This document shows positions 41,365 to 42,319 of a DNA stretch of 42,319 bases, piece by piece. The stretch covers positions 1 to 42,319 of the forward strand of contig JAWXCB010000025.1 in NCBI GenBank assembly GCA_034440455.1. The letters are read 5' to 3'. Both the position numbers and the translations under genes were made by a program. This DNA comes from JAWXCB01 sp034440455 (GTDB lineage Bacteria > Bacteroidota > Bacteroidia > Chitinophagales > CAIOSU01). A model generated the notes under the pieces. The model had not been told where the DNA came from and made no database searches. It saw nothing but the letters and a program-made list of their open reading frames with translations. How positions within the stretch are numbered: position 1 is the stretch's first letter; every line of letters starts with the position of its first letter.

Positions 41365-42162
41365 TTAATTTTTTCGATTTTGATATTCCAAGAGTACCCA
41401 TAAAGCTAAAACAGAGGTATGCACATTCGCTTCTCCTCCTTCTTTTGCATTAGGAGCCCATCCACCGTTGCTCAATTGATTTTTGAGGAGGAGTTGAATT
41501 TGCTCATCCTTTATCATGTTGCCCTTTCCAAGGTAATATAACATAGCCATGCACTGATATTTCAAATCATCTGAACTTTTAAATTCAATGTTGGAATTCA
41601 TTTCATTCACTAAGCCTTTTACCAATTTTTCACGTAATGCTTCAGTCGCTTCTCCAGGTTTAACACACTGCGTATTAAGAATATTTCCCAGTTGCAAAGC
41701 TGCGTGCGTCATTTCATAATCCCCCATTTCTGCATTTTCATGCAATATTTTAAGATAATTATCCGGTAATGGAAATTTATTGCAAAACATTGACCACAGA
41801 GTAAGCCCGTCAAGTGTGTAAAGATTACCCTGTAGATATTCGTTCACTGTGTTATCGTCAAATAGAAGAGCATTTCTTCCATCGAAATAGGTGTTATAGA
41901 GTTTGAAGTAAGAAGTTTGTAATTCCAAATTTTGCTTCTTGTATTCTGTTACAGATGACAAGCCGAGGGAGTAGTTAAAATGCTCCTGTAATATAAATAG
42001 CAGCATTGCAACATCAGTTCTGCCCACATCCGTCCCGACAGAACGAAAATAGTCAGCTGATTTTTTTAAGGACTGCTCTACTCCGACAGTTAACTCCCTT
42101 GGCTGGGTTTGCCCTTCGCGGAGAAATAAAAGACACAGAAGGCTGAGTAAAAGTGTTTTCAT
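41365..42162 (-). CDS. Secreted helical-toroid (terpene cyclase/prenyltransferase-like fold) protein
   Basis: With the ATG at 42162 the protein has 265 residues and a signal peptide (MKTLLLSLLCLLFLREGQTQ); the longer ORF from 42213 lacks support. The all-helical body ends in LLLKNQLSNGGWAPNAKEGGEANVHTSVLALWVLLEYQ, which resembles the QxxxGGW repeats of the alpha-toroid (squalene cyclase/prenyltransferase) fold. Only one such repeat is visible and no catalytic acid motif is seen, so enzymatic function is doubtful. It converges with the GT-C gene, 13 bp apart. Confidence 0.65.
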   Translation of the reverse strand: MKTLLLSLLCLLFLREGQTQPRELTVGVEQSLKKSADYFRSVGTDVGRTDVAMLLFILQEHFNYSLGLSSVTEYKKQNLELQTSYFKLYNTYFDGRNALLFDDNTVNEYLQGNLYTLDGLTLWSMFCNKFPLPDNYLKILHENAEMGDYEMTHAALQLGNILNTQCVKPGEATEALREKLVKGLVNEMNSNIEFKSSDDLKYQCMAMLYYLGKGNMIKDEQIQLLLKNQLSNGGWAPNAKEGGEANVHTSVLALWVLLEYQNRKN

Positions 42163-42264
42163 AATTTTTAAATTTATGAGTGAAAAATAGTTGCTTCTTG
42201 CTAAGGTAAACATTTTTTGTCACTACTGACCGACAAAAAAATCATCTGAAGTTCTAAAAAGCAA

Positions 42265-42294
42265 GGGGCGGTCAAATTGACTGCCCCTCTTTTC
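42265..42294. terminator. Hairpin terminator near the right edge
   Basis: GGGGCGGTCA / TGACTGCCCC (one G-T pair, three-base AAT loop) at 42265-42287 is followed by TCTTTT on the plus strand and, on the minus strand, by TTGCTTTTT. It probably ends a minus-strand transcript entering from beyond the window; it might work both ways. Confidence 0.7.
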
Positions 42295-42319
42295 ATATTT
42301 TGGTTTTGACGAACTAAAA

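Overview
The window looks like a chromosomal segment of a Bacteroidota (Bacteroidetes) bacterium. Three things point there: a fumarate reductase/succinate dehydrogenase operon of the sdhC(b558)-sdhA-sdhB type, two secreted proteins with type IX secretion (T9SS) C-terminal sorting domains, and a few upstream boxes resembling the Bacteroidota promoter (TTTG...TAnnTTTG). Base composition is moderate, and many intergenic gaps hold small palindromic repeats. No tRNA, rRNA, transposase or integrase was recognised.

Layout. (1) 1-920: a 21-bp tandem repeat array, then a fibronectin-III-like protein and its terminator. (2) 1139-4889: sdhC-sdhA-sdhB, with repeat-filled spacers. (3) 5049-23128, all on the minus strand: an 18-kb copper/silver resistance island. 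In transcription order it holds a Met-rich periplasmic protein with a heavy-metal-binding domain, a Cys-rich cytosolic copper-storage-type protein, a strong terminator, a CopZ-like chaperone, a 40-residue membrane microprotein, an NhaC-type antiporter, a free-standing copy of the CopB N-terminal extension, a CPH-type (CopB/P1B-3) copper ATPase, an archaeal-type GAPDH, a glucoamylase-family protein, a chimeric ORF (5' end of phosphofructokinase joined to the 3' end of a second copper ATPase), a multicopper oxidase with a C-terminal outer-membrane-barrel-like domain, two His-rich proteins, and a complete CusB-like/HMA/CusA-like/CusC-like efflux pump. (4) 23541-27562: lipid genes (PlsC, sterol-desaturase/fatty-acid-hydroxylase family), a small putative lipoprotein and an AI-2E-family transporter. 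(5) 27706-33772: an acyl-CoA dehydrogenase of the isovaleryl/citronellyl type and a split AtuA system. The two AtuA parts are separated by a toxin-antitoxin pair and an oppositely oriented VIT-domain T9SS cargo. (6) 33861-36680: a large CRTAC1/ASPIC-UnbV T9SS cargo. (7) 36826-41351: a probable envelope glycan or lipid modification group (acetyltransferase-like, GT2, aspartyl-hydroxylase/LpxO-like, GT-C/TPR). (8) 41365-42162: a helical-toroid secreted protein, then a terminator.

How the genes work together. The island covers copper handling in every compartment: storage and chaperoning in the cytosol (Csp, CopZ), export across the inner membrane (CopB ATPase), oxidation and binding in the periplasm (multicopper oxidase, His/Met-rich proteins), and export across the outer membrane (Cus pump). 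The unexpected part is a sugar-metabolism cassette (type II GAPDH, glucoamylase-family protein, remnant of pfkA) translationally embedded between copper genes and ending in an in-frame pfkA::ATPase fusion. The most interesting readings are that this cassette supplies copper-tolerant glycolysis, and that an ancestral pfkA-second copB region collapsed by deletion. A second notable feature is an intergenic palindromic repeat that has entered the copB reading frame and is translated.
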